Origin: JANNMJ01 sp031397815
GTDB lineage: Bacteria; Bacteroidota; Bacteroidia; Cytophagales; Hymenobacteraceae
DNA: 8,425 bases
Assembly: GCA_031397815.1 (NCBI GenBank)
Contig: JANNMJ010000138.1
Location: 1-8,425 of the forward strand
Reading direction: 5' to 3'
Position 1 is the stretch's first letter; each line of letters starts with the position of its first letter. The notes below the pieces were generated by a model that saw nothing but the letters and a program-made list of their open reading frames with translations, was not told where the DNA came from and did not search any database. This document shows positions 1-6,861 of the stretch, piece after piece. The translations under genes and the position numbers were made by a program.

Positions 1-2
1 CG

Positions 3-29
3 CACCGTCTCTGGGACAGAGCTGGCTAC
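3..29 (+). repeat. Palindromic repeat, copy 1 of 3
   Basis: The core CTCTGGGACAGAG (9-21) is a small hairpin with a 5-bp stem CTCTG/CAGAG and loop GGA. The surrounding 25 or so bases match the reverse complement of a copy at 8362-8388 with only a few differences, and a third copy lies at 8405-8425 in this same orientation. Just after it, GCTACATCAG occurs twice, at 25-34 and 37-46, with a 12-base period. It is probably an interspersed intergenic repeat of the REP type. I see no gene in 1-52. Confidence 0.7.
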
Positions 30-51
30 ATCAGCAGCTACATCAGTAACT

Positions 52-92
52 AAAAAAGGGCCGGAACCCTATTAGAGGCTCCGACCCTTTTT
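52..92 (-). terminator. Intrinsic terminator of ahcY
   Basis: On the minus strand an 11-bp stem, GGGTCGGAGCC against GGTTCCGGCCC with G-U wobbles, is followed by six T residues. An A run precedes the stem, so the structure could also work in the opposite direction. It begins about 20 bases past the ahcY stop codon, which is where a Rho-independent terminator for that gene should be. Confidence 0.85.
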
Positions 93-113
93 CATATCAC
101 AAATCTGAGCCGA

Positions 114-1445
114 CTAGTAGCGGTAAGCGTCGGCTTTGAACGGGCCGGCTACGTCTACTTTGATGTAATCGGCTTGTTTCGGGGTCAGCTCATCGAGCTC
201 GACGCCGATTTTGGCCAAGTGCAGGCGCGCTACCTTCTCGTCGAGGTGTTTCGGGAGAGTGTAGACCTGGTTTTCGTACTGATCGGTGTTCAGCCACAGC
301 TCCAATTGGGCGAGCGTTTGGTTCGTGAACGACGCGCTCATCACGAACGACGGGTGGCCCGTGGCGCAACCGAGGTTCACCAGACGGCCTTCGGCGAGGA
401 TGATGATCTCCTTGCCATCGACGTTGTAGATATCGACCTGCGGCTTCACCGTGTCTTTCGTGTGGCCGTAGTGGCCGTTGAGCCACGCCATATCGATCTC
501 ATCGTCGAAGTGGCCGATGTTGCAGACAATCGCTTTGTCCTTGAGGGCGCGGAAATGCTCTTCGCGCAGGATATCGCAGTTGCCGGTGGCGGTGATGACG
601 ATGTCGGCGCGCGGAATCGCGGTTTCCATCTTCTTCACTTCGTAGCCGTCCATCGCCGCTTGCAGGGCGCAGATTGGGTCGATTTCGGTCACGATGACGC
701 GGGCGCCCGCGCCGCGCAGGCTCGCGGCGGTGCCTTTGCCTACATCGCCGTAACCGGCCACGACGGCCACTTTACCGGCCATCATCACGTCGGTAGCGCG
801 CCGGATAGCGTCCACGGCCGACTCTTTACAGCCGTATTTGTTGTCGAATTTCGACTTCGTCACCGAGTCGTTCACGTTGATGGCGGGGAGCGGCAGGGTG
901 CCGTTCTTCATCCGCTCGATCAGGCGCAGCACGCCGGTGGTGGTTTCCTCGGAAATACCACGGATATCAGCCGCCAGCTCGGGGAAACGGTCGAGGACCA
1001 TATTGGTGAGGTCGCCGCCGTCGTCGAGAATCATGTTGAGCGGCTGACGCTCTTCGCCGAAGAACAGGGTTTGCTCGATGCACCAATCGAAGGATTCGGC
1101 ATCCATCTCTTTCCACGCGTACACGGCCGTACCGGCGGCGGCAACGGCCGCAGCGGCGTGGTCTTGGGTGGAGAAGATGTTGCACGACGACCACGTCACG
1201 TCGGCGCCGAGGGCTTGGAGCGTCTCGATGAGGACGGCGGTCTGAATCGTCATATGCAAGCAGCCGGCGATACGCGCGCCCTTCAACGGCTGCGACGGGC
1301 CGTACTCGGCGCGCAGTGCCATCAGGCCCGGCATCTCGGCTTCCGCCAGACGAATCTCTTTACGGCCCCACTCGGCGAGGCTCATATCTTTCACTTTGTA
1401 GGGCACGTAAGTGGTCGTGCCGGGGGAGGTGGCTACCGTGGACAT
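114..1445 (-). CDS. ahcY: S-adenosylhomocysteine hydrolase
   Basis: A 443-aa NAD-dependent adenosylhomocysteinase, a cytoplasmic tetramer in known relatives. It reversibly splits S-adenosylhomocysteine into adenosine and homocysteine, removing the inhibitory by-product of SAM-dependent methylation. Visible family motifs are GCLHMT with the substrate-contacting His near residue 64, CNIFSTQDHAAA (88-99), DDGGDLTN (141-148), SEETTTG (165-171), NDSVTKSKFDN (192-202; K197 and D201 fit the catalytic Lys/Asp), the NAD-binding loop GYGDVGKG (231-238), CNIGHFD, and the C-terminal KADAYRY tail that reaches into the neighbouring subunit. I chose the ATG at 1445 because homology-like sequence begins there; an in-frame start at 1490 would add 15 residues that do not resemble the family. 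All key residues are present. It stands alone on its strand, with its own terminator. Confidence 0.97.
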   Translation of the reverse strand: MSTVATSPGTTTYVPYKVKDMSLAEWGRKEIRLAEAEMPGLMALRAEYGPSQPLKGARIAGCLHMTIQTAVLIETLQALGADVTWSSCNIFSTQDHAAAAVAAAGTAVYAWKEMDAESFDWCIEQTLFFGEERQPLNMILDDGGDLTNMVLDRFPELAADIRGISEETTTGVLRLIERMKNGTLPLPAINVNDSVTKSKFDNKYGCKESAVDAIRRATDVMMAGKVAVVAGYGDVGKGTAASLRGAGARVIVTEIDPICALQAAMDGYEVKKMETAIPRADIVITATGNCDILREEHFRALKDKAIVCNIGHFDDEIDMAWLNGHYGHTKDTVKPQVDIYNVDGKEIIILAEGRLVNLGCATGHPSFVMSASFTNQTLAQLELWLNTDQYENQVYTLPKHLDEKVARLHLAKIGVELDELTPKQADYIKVDVAGPFKADAYRY

Positions 1446-1489
1446 CAGTCGGTTAGCTAGTAAAACGTGGTTGAATCGGTCTGCAACCA

Positions 1490-1497
1490 CGAAGGTA
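1490..1497 (-). promoter_or_regulatory. Possible -7 element for ahcY
   Basis: On the minus strand TACCTTCG matches the Bacteroidota -7 consensus TAnnTTTG at five of its six fixed positions and lies about 45 bases upstream of the ahcY ATG. No TTG -33 element sits at the usual 19-21 base spacing; the nearest is about 23 bases away. This is therefore a weak call. No SAH riboswitch was recognised in this leader. Confidence 0.3.
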
Positions 1498-1534
1498 CGG
1501 CAAGGGTTTCAGGCGCCGTCCAATCTGCGCTCCC

Positions 1535-1542
1535 GACCTTTG
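1535..1542 (+). promoter_or_regulatory. Possible -7 element for the exported protein gene
   Basis: GACCTTTG matches TAnnTTTG except for its first base, and lies 60 bases upstream of the ATG at 1602. There is no convincing -33 TTG at normal spacing. With the minus-strand candidate at 1490-1497 it would make a compact divergent promoter region between the two genes. Confidence 0.3.
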
Positions 1543-1601
1543 ACGCTCAGGCCCTTAATCTAGCAGCCTGTCCCGGTTTTTCCCCTCCCCCCTCTCACCA
1601 A

Positions 1602-2255
1602 ATGACACGTTTCTTTTTGCGGCGCGGCGCCGGTCGGAGCGGCTGGGCGCTGCCGCTGCTGACGCCTCTGATGTGGCTGCTGGCGCTCCCCGCCACGGCC
1701 CAGCTCACCACCATCGACCAGGTGCCGACCGCCGTGCAGCCGCGCTGGATCGATTTACCCGCCGAAGAGTGGGCACGCGGCTACAACGGGCGCCAATCGA
1801 ATTTCGATTACCTCCTCGGCACCGACCCCAACCTCCACAACGCGGGCTTTTTCGGGCAGCGCCTTCGCCGCGAGATGACGCAGCTCGGCGCGCTTACGCC
1901 GGAAGTCGAGCTGGCGCTGAACCGGTATCGGCGGCAGAAAAAGTTGTTTCTCGGCGAGCGGGTCTTATTCGTGGGAACCATCATCGTGGCCGGTGCCGAC
2001 ATCGTTCGCAACGATTACTCGTACTTCAACAACAGCGAAATCATCCTTAGCGGCGTGGCAGTGGCGACGCTGCTCTCGAATTTTATTATTTCCCGCAATA
2101 CCAACGGCCACCTGCAACGCGCCGTCAAAGAATATCAGGGTGGGTTGATGCCGCAGGCCCCGCGCGGCGCCGTGGAGCGGCTGCGGCCTTCGTTCGGCGG
2201 GGTGATGCCGCAGCGTGGCGGCGGGGTTGGGCTGGTGGTGGGGTGGCAGTTGTAG
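1602..2255 (+). CDS. Exported protein of unknown function with two hydrophobic segments
   Basis: A 217-aa protein that I cannot assign to a characterised family. The ATG at 1602 gives a normal signal peptide: a basic start (MTRFFLRRGAGR), a hydrophobic core (about 15-30) and likely cleavage after ATAQ at residue 34. The open frame continues upstream to 1467 without signal-like sequence, so the later start is preferred. The mature part has a charged stretch rich in Arg and Glu (85-117), then two hydrophobic segments, about 119-134 and 146-163, separated by a short polar turn (RNDYSYFNNSE). They look like a membrane hairpin. The C-terminus is Gly- and Pro-rich (180-217). The signal peptide places it in the envelope, either anchored in the inner membrane by the hairpin or associated with the outer membrane. 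Its end overlaps the next gene by 13 bases in another frame, which suggests co-transcription. Confidence 0.75.
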   Translation: MTRFFLRRGAGRSGWALPLLTPLMWLLALPATAQLTTIDQVPTAVQPRWIDLPAEEWARGYNGRQSNFDYLLGTDPNLHNAGFFGQRLRREMTQLGALTPEVELALNRYRRQKKLFLGERVLFVGTIIVAGADIVRNDYSYFNNSEIILSGVAVATLLSNFIISRNTNGHLQRAVKEYQGGLMPQAPRGAVERLRPSFGGVMPQRGGGVGLVVGWQL

Positions 2256-3490
2256 GGTCTGATTATTCCGTGGTTTCGATTACTTCCGCCGAAGCCCAAG
2301 CGTGGCTGACCGAGCACCGCGCCGCCGACCCCGCACGGCTGCTGTTGGCGGCGCACCGCTGGCCCAACTTGCCCGTCCGCGAGCTGGTGGCGCAGCTGGC
2401 GGCGCGACAGAAAGCGCGCACGAAGCTCCCGGAGTGGGCCGAAAACCCGGCGCTGCTCTTCCCGGTGGGTCTTTCGGTGGAACAGGCTTCTTCGGAAGCG
2501 ACTGCCCGGTTCAAGGCCGGGCTGGTGGCGGGCGCGACGGCGTTGGCTGACCTCACGGGCGGGTTTGGGGTCGATGCGTGGCATTTCGCGCAGACCGTGG
2601 GCCGCGTGACGTACGTGGAGCAAAACGCCGAGCTGGCGGGCATCGTCGCGCACAACGCGGCGCAGCTTCACACCGTCAATCTTTCCCCCGAAAACACCAC
2701 GGCTGAAGCGTGGCTCGCGCAATCGCCGCCCGATTCGCAGGACTGGCTGTACCTCGACCCCGCCCGGCGCGACGGCGCGGGGCGACGCGTGGCGGCTCTC
2801 GCCGATTGCACGCCTAATGTGCCCGCGCTCCTGCCCGCTTTGCTGCGCGTGGCGCCGCGCATCCTCCTCAAAACCGCCCCGCTTCTCGACCTCACCGCCG
2901 CCACTCGCGAGCTGGGCTGCGTGCAGGAAATCATCGTCGTGGAGCTGGGCGGCGAGGTCAAGGAAGTGCTTTATCTGCTGACGCGCTCATCACTCAATCC
3001 TACTGATTCCGCCGTCAGCGCGCCTACTCGCCGGGCCGTGCTCCTCCACCCCGACGGCCGCGTGGCGCGCACGTTCGCGGCCTTCACCGAAGCCGACGAA
3101 GCGGCGGCACCCGTGGCGTACGGCCTGCCGGAAGCGTTCGTCTTCGAGCCGGGGCCAGCGGTGCTGAAAGCGGGCGCCCTCCGACTGACGGCGGCGTGTT
3201 TTGGTCTGCGAAAGCTGCATCCGCAGGCGCACGTTTACACCGGCCCGACGCCCATAGCCGACTTTCCGGGGCGCCAATGGCGGGTACGCGGCACCGCGCG
3301 CTATGACAGGAAGGCCGTACGGGCGCTGCTGCCGGAAGGCCGCGCGGGCATCACCACCCGCCATTTCCCCGACGACGCGCCCACCGTTCGCAAGAAATTA
3401 GGCCTTGCTGATGATGCGGCGTTCACCGTCCTCGCCACCACCGGGCCGGACGGCAAGCCGCTGCTGATTGTGGGGGAGCGTGTGGCGTAG
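2243..3490 (+). CDS. SAM-dependent methyltransferase with THUMP-like C-terminus
   Basis: A 415-aa cytoplasmic class I methyltransferase. The N-terminal 75 or so residues look helical. LSVEQASSEATARFKA (77-92) leads into the Rossmann fold: the SAM-binding motif DLTGGFGVD (103-111), the ribose-binding acidic strand end VEQN (125-128), and LDPARR (171-176) at the motif IV position where nucleic-acid methyltransferases carry DPPY-like sequences. This arrangement and the C-terminal half match the Bacteroidota family annotated with a PG_1098-type ferredoxin-like domain and a THUMP-like domain, which points to an RNA substrate; the actual target is not known to me. The start is uncertain: GTG at 2243 overlaps the upstream gene by 13 bases, while GTG at 2270 begins 14 bases after that gene's stop. 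No ATG fits. It probably shares a transcript with the exported protein. Confidence 0.85.
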   Translation: MAVVGSDYSVVSITSAEAQAWLTEHRAADPARLLLAAHRWPNLPVRELVAQLAARQKARTKLPEWAENPALLFPVGLSVEQASSEATARFKAGLVAGATALADLTGGFGVDAWHFAQTVGRVTYVEQNAELAGIVAHNAAQLHTVNLSPENTTAEAWLAQSPPDSQDWLYLDPARRDGAGRRVAALADCTPNVPALLPALLRVAPRILLKTAPLLDLTAATRELGCVQEIIVVELGGEVKEVLYLLTRSSLNPTDSAVSAPTRRAVLLHPDGRVARTFAAFTEADEAAAPVAYGLPEAFVFEPGPAVLKAGALRLTAACFGLRKLHPQAHVYTGPTPIADFPGRQWRVRGTARYDRKAVRALLPEGRAGITTRHFPDDAPTVRKKLGLADDAAFTVLATTGPDGKPLLIVGERVA

Positions 3491-3537
3491 AGCAGATTAA
3501 ATTCTGTGGGTCCGTTGCCGCGTATCCTCACCCCCGG

Positions 3538-3558
3538 CCCCTCTCCAAAGGAGAGGGG
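3538..3558. terminator. Perfect hairpin in the convergent gap, likely bidirectional terminator
   Basis: CCCCTCTCC, AAA, GGAGAGGGG forms a perfect 9-bp stem with a 3-base loop, placed between the converging methyltransferase gene (ends 3490) and mpg (ends 3597). A second small palindrome, CCTAGC-A-GCTAGG, follows at 3561-3573. No T-tract follows either strand, so termination would not be of the classic kind. The hairpin and its flank (CACCCCCGGCCCCTCTCC) resemble an intergenic palindrome that, from memory, recurs in Bacteroidota genomes, so it may be a dispersed repeat used as a terminator. Confidence 0.55.
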
Positions 3559-3596
3559 AGCCTAGCAGCTAGGTTAGACTGACTCACCCGCTGCCG

Positions 3597-4199
3597 TCAG
3601 CGGGCGGGGCTGGTCCAGCGGGAGCCTTTGAGGCGGTAGCGCCACGGGAGCGCGGCGTCGGCTCCGGCGTAAGCGATGCCGACGCGGGGCGACGCTAGGA
3701 TGTCGGTTTCGGTGATGAATCCGCCCCGGTCTTCCAGCCACAGCTCGTGGCCGGTGGTGAGGTCGTGGCCGTACTGGGCTTTGCTGATGCCGAGCGCCTG
3801 CGTGAGCAAGCCCGGCCCGGCGGTGAGGTTGCGGGCCACTTTATTTAGGCCGCGGCGGGCCAACATTACAGATTCGCCTTCAAGCGGCTCGATGGCCCGA
3901 ATCAGCACGGCGTCGGCGTTTCCGGCTTCGTTCGTGACTACGTTGAACAGCACGTGCATCCCGTACACGAGGTAGCAATACGCGACGCCGCCCGGCTCGT
4001 ACATCACGCGCGTCCGGTCCGTGAATCGGCCGAGGTGCGAGTGGCAGGCTTGATCGTTGACGTGGGCGTAGGCTTCGGTTTCGGTGATGCGTCCGGCCGT
4101 GCGCTGGTCGTTGATTTCAGAGACGATGACTTTGCCCAGCAGCTCACGCGCAATGACCGTGGGGTCGGGACGACGGTAGAAGGTGGCGGGGAGCGGCAT
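3597..4199 (-). CDS. mpg: 3-methyladenine DNA glycosylase (AAG/MPG family)
   Basis: A 200-aa monofunctional DNA glycosylase of the mammalian AAG type, normal length for bacterial members. It removes alkylated purines such as 3-methyladenine, and often hypoxanthine, opening base excision repair. Aligning by eye to human AAG: ITETEAY (38-44) carries the water-activating Glu at E42 and a base-stacking Tyr at Y44; ACHSH (51-55) supplies the pocket His at H53; AYCYLVYGM (73-81) gives Y76, corresponding to the human intercalating Y159 region; and N86 in FNVV matches the pocket Asn. VLIRAIEP (98-105), GPGLLTQALGI (128-138) and SPRVGIAYAG (170-179) complete the family signature. All catalytic residues are present. 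The ATG at 4199 is the only sensible start. The gene is monocistronic as far as seen, divergent from the riboswitch and convergent with the methyltransferase gene. No promoter was clear. Confidence 0.95.
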   Translation of the reverse strand: MPLPATFYRRPDPTVIARELLGKVIVSEINDQRTAGRITETEAYAHVNDQACHSHLGRFTDRTRVMYEPGGVAYCYLVYGMHVLFNVVTNEAGNADAVLIRAIEPLEGESVMLARRGLNKVARNLTAGPGLLTQALGISKAQYGHDLTTGHELWLEDRGGFITETDILASPRVGIAYAGADAALPWRYRLKGSRWTSPAR

Positions 4200-4205
4200 T
4201 TAGGG

Positions 4206-4271
4206 GGGAGATGTGGGGATGTGAAAGAGATGTGGTCGATGTGAGGGAGATGTGGGGATGTGCTTGATGTG
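4206..4271. repeat. GATGTG short-repeat tract upstream of mpg
   Basis: GATGTG occurs seven times in 62 bases, starting at 4210, 4218, 4229, 4238, 4249, 4257 and 4266, with spacings of 8 to 11 bases. Within it, the 18-base GGGAGATGTGGGGATGTG is repeated exactly at 4206-4223 and 4245-4262. On the minus strand it reads as CACATC repeats in the mpg leader, ending 6 bases before the mpg ATG. It could be a degenerate microsatellite or an array of protein-binding sites; nothing in the sequence decides this. Confidence 0.75.
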
Positions 4272-4302
4272 CGATATAACCGCGCTTGACGCATGGCGGC
4301 GC

Positions 4303-4310
4303 TACCTTTA
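4303..4310 (+). promoter_or_regulatory. Likely -7 promoter element of the B12 operon
   Basis: TACCTTTA matches the Bacteroidota -7 consensus TAnnTTTG at all but the last base. It lies immediately upstream of the riboswitch, so the transcript would start at about 4315-4320, which suits the aptamer's 5' end. The nearest TTG (4286-4288) is 14 bases upstream, shorter than the usual 19-21, so the -33 part is not settled. Confidence 0.5.
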
Positions 4311-4317
4311 CTCCGCG

Positions 4318-4545
4318 CAAGGGTGGCGACTGCTTCCGGGTTTCCGGGGGTAGAAGCTGAAAATGGGAAGCCGGTGTGAATCCGGCGCTGTCCCCGCAAC
4401 TGTAAGCTGTACTCCAAACGGCGAAGTCACGTTCGGCCACTGACGACGGAATAGGGTCCTCTCTGCTTCAACAGACTGAGATGCACCCGGCCCGAGTTGG
4501 GAAGGCGACTTCACCGGCAGCAAGTCAGGAGACCTGCCCGGGCGT
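4318..4545 (+). promoter_or_regulatory. Cobalamin (B12) riboswitch
   Basis: An RNA aptamer that binds adenosyl- or methylcobalamin and represses downstream B12 uptake genes. Recognisable conserved pieces, in order, are: GGGAAGCCGGTGTGAATC (4365-4382), with the GCCGG/CCGGC stem at 4370-4374 and 4382-4386; GCTGTCCCCGCAACTGTAA (4387-4405), the highly conserved core strand; the B12-box-type GGCCACTG (4435-4442); and the closing GTCAGGAGACCTGCC (4524-4538). Spacing and order fit the cobalamin family. No terminator with a T-tract is evident between the aptamer and the receptor gene, so control is probably of translation initiation, as is common in this phylum. The outer ends are approximate. Confidence 0.95.
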
Positions 4546-4661
4546 TTTCTTGGTTCGGCGCGCTCCCGGGGAGAGGGGCGTCGTTTTCGGCCGCTCTGAT
4601 GCGTGTTTTCGCTTCCGGCTGCTTGGGCGCGCTCACTTTTGAGCGGGTCGGGCGGCGGTGT

Positions 4662-6740
4662 ATGCTTCCTTTTTTGCGGATGCTCCTGCCGGTGACGGTC
4701 GTGGGCGCCGTGCTGCGGCCCGACGTGGCCGTGGGCCAGCGGGTACCCGTAGCTCCTGACTCAGCGCAGGCGCACCGTACCGTGAACCTGCCGCCCGCCC
4801 GGGTAGAAGCCGCCGAGCTTCCGCACCCTTCAGCCCGAACCCCGCCGCCGGGCGCGTACGAAACGACTTTCGACGCGGCCACGCTGCGGAGCCTTGGGCC
4901 GGGCGCATCGCTGGGCGCCGTACTGGCTCAGCGGTCGCCGCTGGCGGTGCGCCAATATGGGCCGGGGCAGCTCGCCAGTCTGAGCGTGCGCGGGATGGCG
5001 GCGCAACACGTTGCGGTGCTGTGGCAGGGGTTCAATATCAATTTTCCGACCCTCGGCCAAGCCGATTTGGCGCTGTTACCGGCCGCTGCGCTCACGAGCG
5101 CCGTGCTCCATCACGGGCCGGATGCGGCGCGGGTGGGGTCAGGGGCGGTGGGCGGCGCGCTGGAGCTAAATACCGATGCCGACGTTACGCAGGAAGGGTA
5201 TTTCGGTGGAAATGAGCGCGGTTTTCAGGCGGAAGCAGCCGTTAGTAACGGTTCCTTCGGGCAGTGGGCGGCGAGCGCACGGGTAAGCGGCCAAGTGAGC
5301 GGAAAGGTGAGCGGCGGGCAGGCGGCACGGCGGCGCCAAGCTTTCAGCACGAGCGTGCAGGGCGCGCAAGCGACGAACGATTTCTCGTACCGATACCGCA
5401 CGTTTCGGGGGGAGCAAACCGCCCGGCAGGTGAACGCCGCGACGCGGTCGTACTCCGTCACGCACGACCATTCGCTCGACCTCTCCCCCGATTGGCGCCT
5501 GACCGCCGCCGTGTGGCTCACCGCCGCTGACCGGCAGCTCGCGCCGCCTCTCAACACGGCCAATACGCACGCGCAGGAGCAGGACGCGAGTCAGCGCGTG
5601 GCGCTCAGCGTCCGCTACCGCTCCCGAACGACGGTGCGCGTAGCGACGCTGACCGACGTAATTGACTACCGCGACGACCTCACCGGGCCGTCCGATTCGC
5701 GCTCGCAAAGCTGGCAGACGCAGGTGGAGCACACGCAACCGCTCGGCGACCGCCTTACGGGCCGCGTGGGCGTGGAAGGGCAGCATTTCCGCGCCCGCGC
5801 CGATGGCTTCGGGCCGGAGCTAAAAACCGAGAATCGCGCTGCCCTTTTCGCGGAGCTGAGCAGCCGCTCCCTGCTGCCGGTGCAAGCCACCCTGACCATC
5901 CGGCAAGCCATGGTGCAGAACCGGCGGGTGCCGCTCACGCCCGCGCTCGGCGTCGATTGGCGTCTGCCGCGTCTGCCGCTGACATTGCGTGCCAGCGCGG
6001 CCCGCGCTTACCGGGCGCCCACGCTTAACGAGCGGTTCTGGCGCGTGGGCGGCAACCCTGCTCTGCAGGCGGAAACCAGCGACAGCTATAGTGTCGGGCT
6101 GAGGTTTCGGCAGGAGCTGGGGAACCGGGGCAGTGAGGCGGCTTTTATGGCTTCCCCCAAACCGCGCCCCTCTTGTATCGTGAGTGCCGAAGTAGCGGCT
6201 TTCGATCAGCGGGTGGCCGATTGGGTGCAATGGACACCCGACGCCGCGACGGGCATCTGGAGTCCGCGTAACCTGCGGCGGGTGCGCTCGCGTGGGGTGG
6301 AAGGGCAGGCGGAAGCGCAGTTTCTCCGGCGAACGAACCTGACGTTGCGGGTAGCGGGGCAGCTCCTCGAAACGCGCAAAACATCGGGCACCCCCGCCGA
6401 CCCGGTTCCCGTGGGCGTGCAGCTACCCTACGTGCCGATGCGCACCGGTAGCGCGACGGTGGTGTACGCCCCGCGCCTCGGCCGAAAGCTGACGCTCACC
6501 ACCGATCTCAGCGGCACCCTCACCAGCCAGCGCAACACCAGTGATTCGGGTACCGAGACGCTGCCCATGTACGGCTTGCTCAACGCAGGCATCGGCGGGG
6601 AATGGGCGGCGATGCAAAGCCTCAAAATCCGCTTACGCCTCGACGCCTTCAACCTCCTCAATACCGAATACCAGAGCCAGACCAACCGCCCGATGCCCGG
6701 CCGCTCATGGCAGGTCACGCTGGGGCTGGCGTACCGATAG
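4662..6740 (+). CDS. btuB: TonB-dependent cobalamin receptor (BtuB-like)
   Basis: A 692-aa outer-membrane receptor that would import cobalamin using TonB-ExbBD energy. A signal peptide (MLPFLRMLLPVTVVGAVLR, cleavage near AVGQ at 23-26) is followed by a short N-terminal stretch that may contain a TonB box (about 40-50). The plug domain (about 65-170) has LASLSVRGM (104-112), VAVLWQGFNIN (117-127) and ARVGSGAVGGALELN (156-170). The rest is the barrel, with the family hallmark RAPTLNERFW and GNPALQAE around residues 450-475 and DAFNLLNTEYQ near the end. The length suits BtuB-type receptors. The B12 riboswitch directly upstream and the BtuG-like gene downstream make cobalamin the likely substrate. 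The frame is open back into the riboswitch; ATG 4599 is an alternative start adding 21 residues, but 4662 gives the cleaner signal peptide. The protein ends in AYR, not the usual terminal aromatic residue. Confidence 0.9.
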   Translation: MLPFLRMLLPVTVVGAVLRPDVAVGQRVPVAPDSAQAHRTVNLPPARVEAAELPHPSARTPPPGAYETTFDAATLRSLGPGASLGAVLAQRSPLAVRQYGPGQLASLSVRGMAAQHVAVLWQGFNINFPTLGQADLALLPAAALTSAVLHHGPDAARVGSGAVGGALELNTDADVTQEGYFGGNERGFQAEAAVSNGSFGQWAASARVSGQVSGKVSGGQAARRRQAFSTSVQGAQATNDFSYRYRTFRGEQTARQVNAATRSYSVTHDHSLDLSPDWRLTAAVWLTAADRQLAPPLNTANTHAQEQDASQRVALSVRYRSRTTVRVATLTDVIDYRDDLTGPSDSRSQSWQTQVEHTQPLGDRLTGRVGVEGQHFRARADGFGPELKTENRAALFAELSSRSLLPVQATLTIRQAMVQNRRVPLTPALGVDWRLPRLPLTLRASAARAYRAPTLNERFWRVGGNPALQAETSDSYSVGLRFRQELGNRGSEAAFMASPKPRPSCIVSAEVAAFDQRVADWVQWTPDAATGIWSPRNLRRVRSRGVEGQAEAQFLRRTNLTLRVAGQLLETRKTSGTPADPVPVGVQLPYVPMRTGSATVVYAPRLGRKLTLTTDLSGTLTSQRNTSDSGTETLPMYGLLNAGIGGEWAAMQSLKIRLRLDAFNLLNTEYQSQTNRPMPGRSWQVTLGLAYR

Positions 6741-6861
6741 GCGGTTGTTTATCGCTTGCTTCTCCATCTGAAACCCACCACGTTTCTCACCTGAAAACTG
6801 CGTACTTCTCACTCGTTTTTCAACACGTTTTTTTTCACCAATCCACCTTTTGTTTTTGCCG
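6741..6861 (+). other. Pyrimidine-rich leader between btuB and the lipoprotein gene
   Basis: This 121-base gap is T/C-rich and has no strong hairpin or convincing TAnnTTTG promoter. It contains two related pieces, CACGTTTCTCACC (6779-6791) and CACGTTTTTTTTCACC (6824-6839), the second with a run of eight T. Lacking a terminator, it probably lies inside the btuB transcript. Confidence 0.4.

Noticed and set aside
1..75. Open frame from the window edge ending in TAG at 73-75, as a possible gene tail
   Set aside because: It runs through a palindromic repeat and into the ahcY terminator hairpin; 24 codons of open frame are not evidence of coding.
174..1460. Long plus-strand open frame of 428 codons opposite ahcY
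   Set aside because: Its translation is rich in His, Arg, Val and Gly with no recognisable domain. It is the antisense shadow of a highly conserved gene in GC-rich DNA.
1446..1601. Possible SAH or SAM riboswitch ahead of ahcY
   Set aside because: I could not find the conserved core of any known class in this leader on the minus strand.
4144..4440. Minus-strand open frames overlapping the riboswitch and GATGTG tract
   Set aside because: The translated Ser/His/Pro repeats come from CACATC repeats, and the aptamer on the other strand explains the rest.
5166..5786. Minus-strand open frame of 206 codons inside btuB
   Set aside because: Low-complexity antisense translation without motifs, fully inside a clear receptor gene.
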